From: Bacteroidia bacterium
Lineage (GTDB): Bacteria; Bacteroidota; Bacteroidia; Bacteroidales; UBA932
Assembly (NCBI GenBank): GCA_030529945.1
Contig: JAUMVX010000019.1
Location: forward strand, 1 to 45,208
DNA length: 45,208 nucleotides
Direction: 5' to 3'
This document shows, one piece after another, positions 44,867 to 45,208 of this stretch (within the stretch, counting starts at the first letter, position 1; every line of letters starts with the position of its first letter). The notes beneath the pieces were generated by a model that saw nothing but the letters and a program-made list of their open reading frames with translations, was not told where the DNA came from and did not search any database. The position numbers were made by a program, and so were the translations under genes.

Positions 44867-44926
44867 CACTGTTCCGGGTTTTTCGGGCTATTCCGTAACC
44901 AAATAAAACCAAACAGGGCCAAAATG

Positions 44927-44972
44927 CATAATCCATTGGACACTTCCATAAAAAAGTGTCCAATGGATTATG
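44927..44972. repeat. Perfect 19-bp inverted repeat (hairpin)
   Basis: CATAATCCATTGGACACTT (44927-44945) and its exact complement (44954-44972) are separated by 8 nt. The hairpin lies 60 bp after the HTH gene. It may be a terminator, although few T residues follow, or a recombination or element-end structure. Confidence 0.85.
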
Positions 44973-45101
44973 TCTTTAAATATCGTTTGATCTACATCGT
45001 TTCGTCATCCTCCCGATCTCGCACGAAACCTGTAAAATGCTATCTATTACACTATTGTAGCTTCAAAGTAAATTCCATTTCTTTGCTGTCGATATATCAC
45101 G

Positions 45102-45127
45102 GTCCATTATGGACACAACCGGTTGTG
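45102..45127. repeat. Two abutting palindromes
   Basis: GTCCAT-T-ATGGAC (45102-45114) is followed at once by the perfect palindrome CACAACCGGTTGTG (45114-45127). Together they look like a double protein-binding site. The rest of 44973-45101 is AT-rich, and no gene is seen. Confidence 0.7.
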
Positions 45128-45168
45128 CCAGATGTTAAATGTAAAATGAAAAAGTTATGTTATATGTT

Positions 45169-45208
45169 GATTGCCACCCAAAACTGAACAGAGATTGCCA
45201 TCGAAAAT
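45169..45208. mobile_element. Possible end of an IS21-like insertion sequence (edge of window)
   Basis: The direct repeat GATTGCCA occurs at 45169-45176 and 45193-45200, 24 bp apart, with CCCAAAACTGAACAGA between. Spaced repeats of about 20 bp at the ends are a property of IS21-family elements. The window ends here, so no transposase can be seen, and the assignment is only tentative. Confidence 0.3.

Overview
The window looks like a chromosomal piece of a GC-rich member of the Bacteroidota, probably order Bacteroidales. The evidence is consistent: many intergenic regions carry the Bacteroidetes promoter TTTG-N19/20-TAnnTTTG instead of a sigma-70 promoter; lipoproteins have Bacteroidales-type lipoboxes; a xylose operon is headed by a Nudix-type (NrtR-family) regulator; a Wza/Wzc/YwqE-like exopolysaccharide trio is present; and several AAA ATPases of the DUF4143 type occur. 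The genus cannot be fixed from sequence reading alone. No rRNA, tRNA, CRISPR array or complete transposon was seen.

Layout. 1-4.3 kb: housekeeping genes (groES-groEL, glyA, a SpoU RNA methyltransferase). 4.4-17.6 kb: a GNAT acetyltransferase, a very large alpha-2-macroglobulin-like protein behind folC, an orphan AIR-synthase-like protein, a PIN-PhoH ATPase and pyruvate phosphate dikinase. 17.7-26.1 kb: cell-envelope genes (OmpA-like porin, a small lipoprotein, a 1083-residue lipoprotein with a collagen-like stretch, a DUF1573 protein). Between them lie two tandem AraC-type mini-regulators, a G-quadruplex motif and a block of hairpin repeats. 26.4-31.5 kb: a xylose operon (regulator, xylulokinase, xylose isomerase, sugar symporter) with a sharp promoter and a perfect palindrome as candidate operator. 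31.6-35.7 kb: an exopolysaccharide export/kinase/phosphatase operon on the minus strand. 35.9-45.2 kb: an accessory region with a single-chain MmeI-like restriction-methylation enzyme, a secreted PLP decarboxylase, a secreted alpha/beta hydrolase, one intact and several broken AAA ATPases, a 5'-truncated ATP-binding regulator, a small HTH protein, and hairpins or palindromes at the right edge that suggest a mobile-element end.

The most unusual signal is window-wide. The tetranucleotide CATG is almost absent. By eye I find 8 copies in 45 kb, where base composition would predict well over a hundred. Seven of the eight lie inside one family of dispersed hairpin repeats; the eighth is in the AAA ATPase of the accessory region. 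Codons before Met end in T rather than C even where the genes otherwise prefer C. This suggests long-term selection or mutation against CATG, and a repeat family that escapes it.
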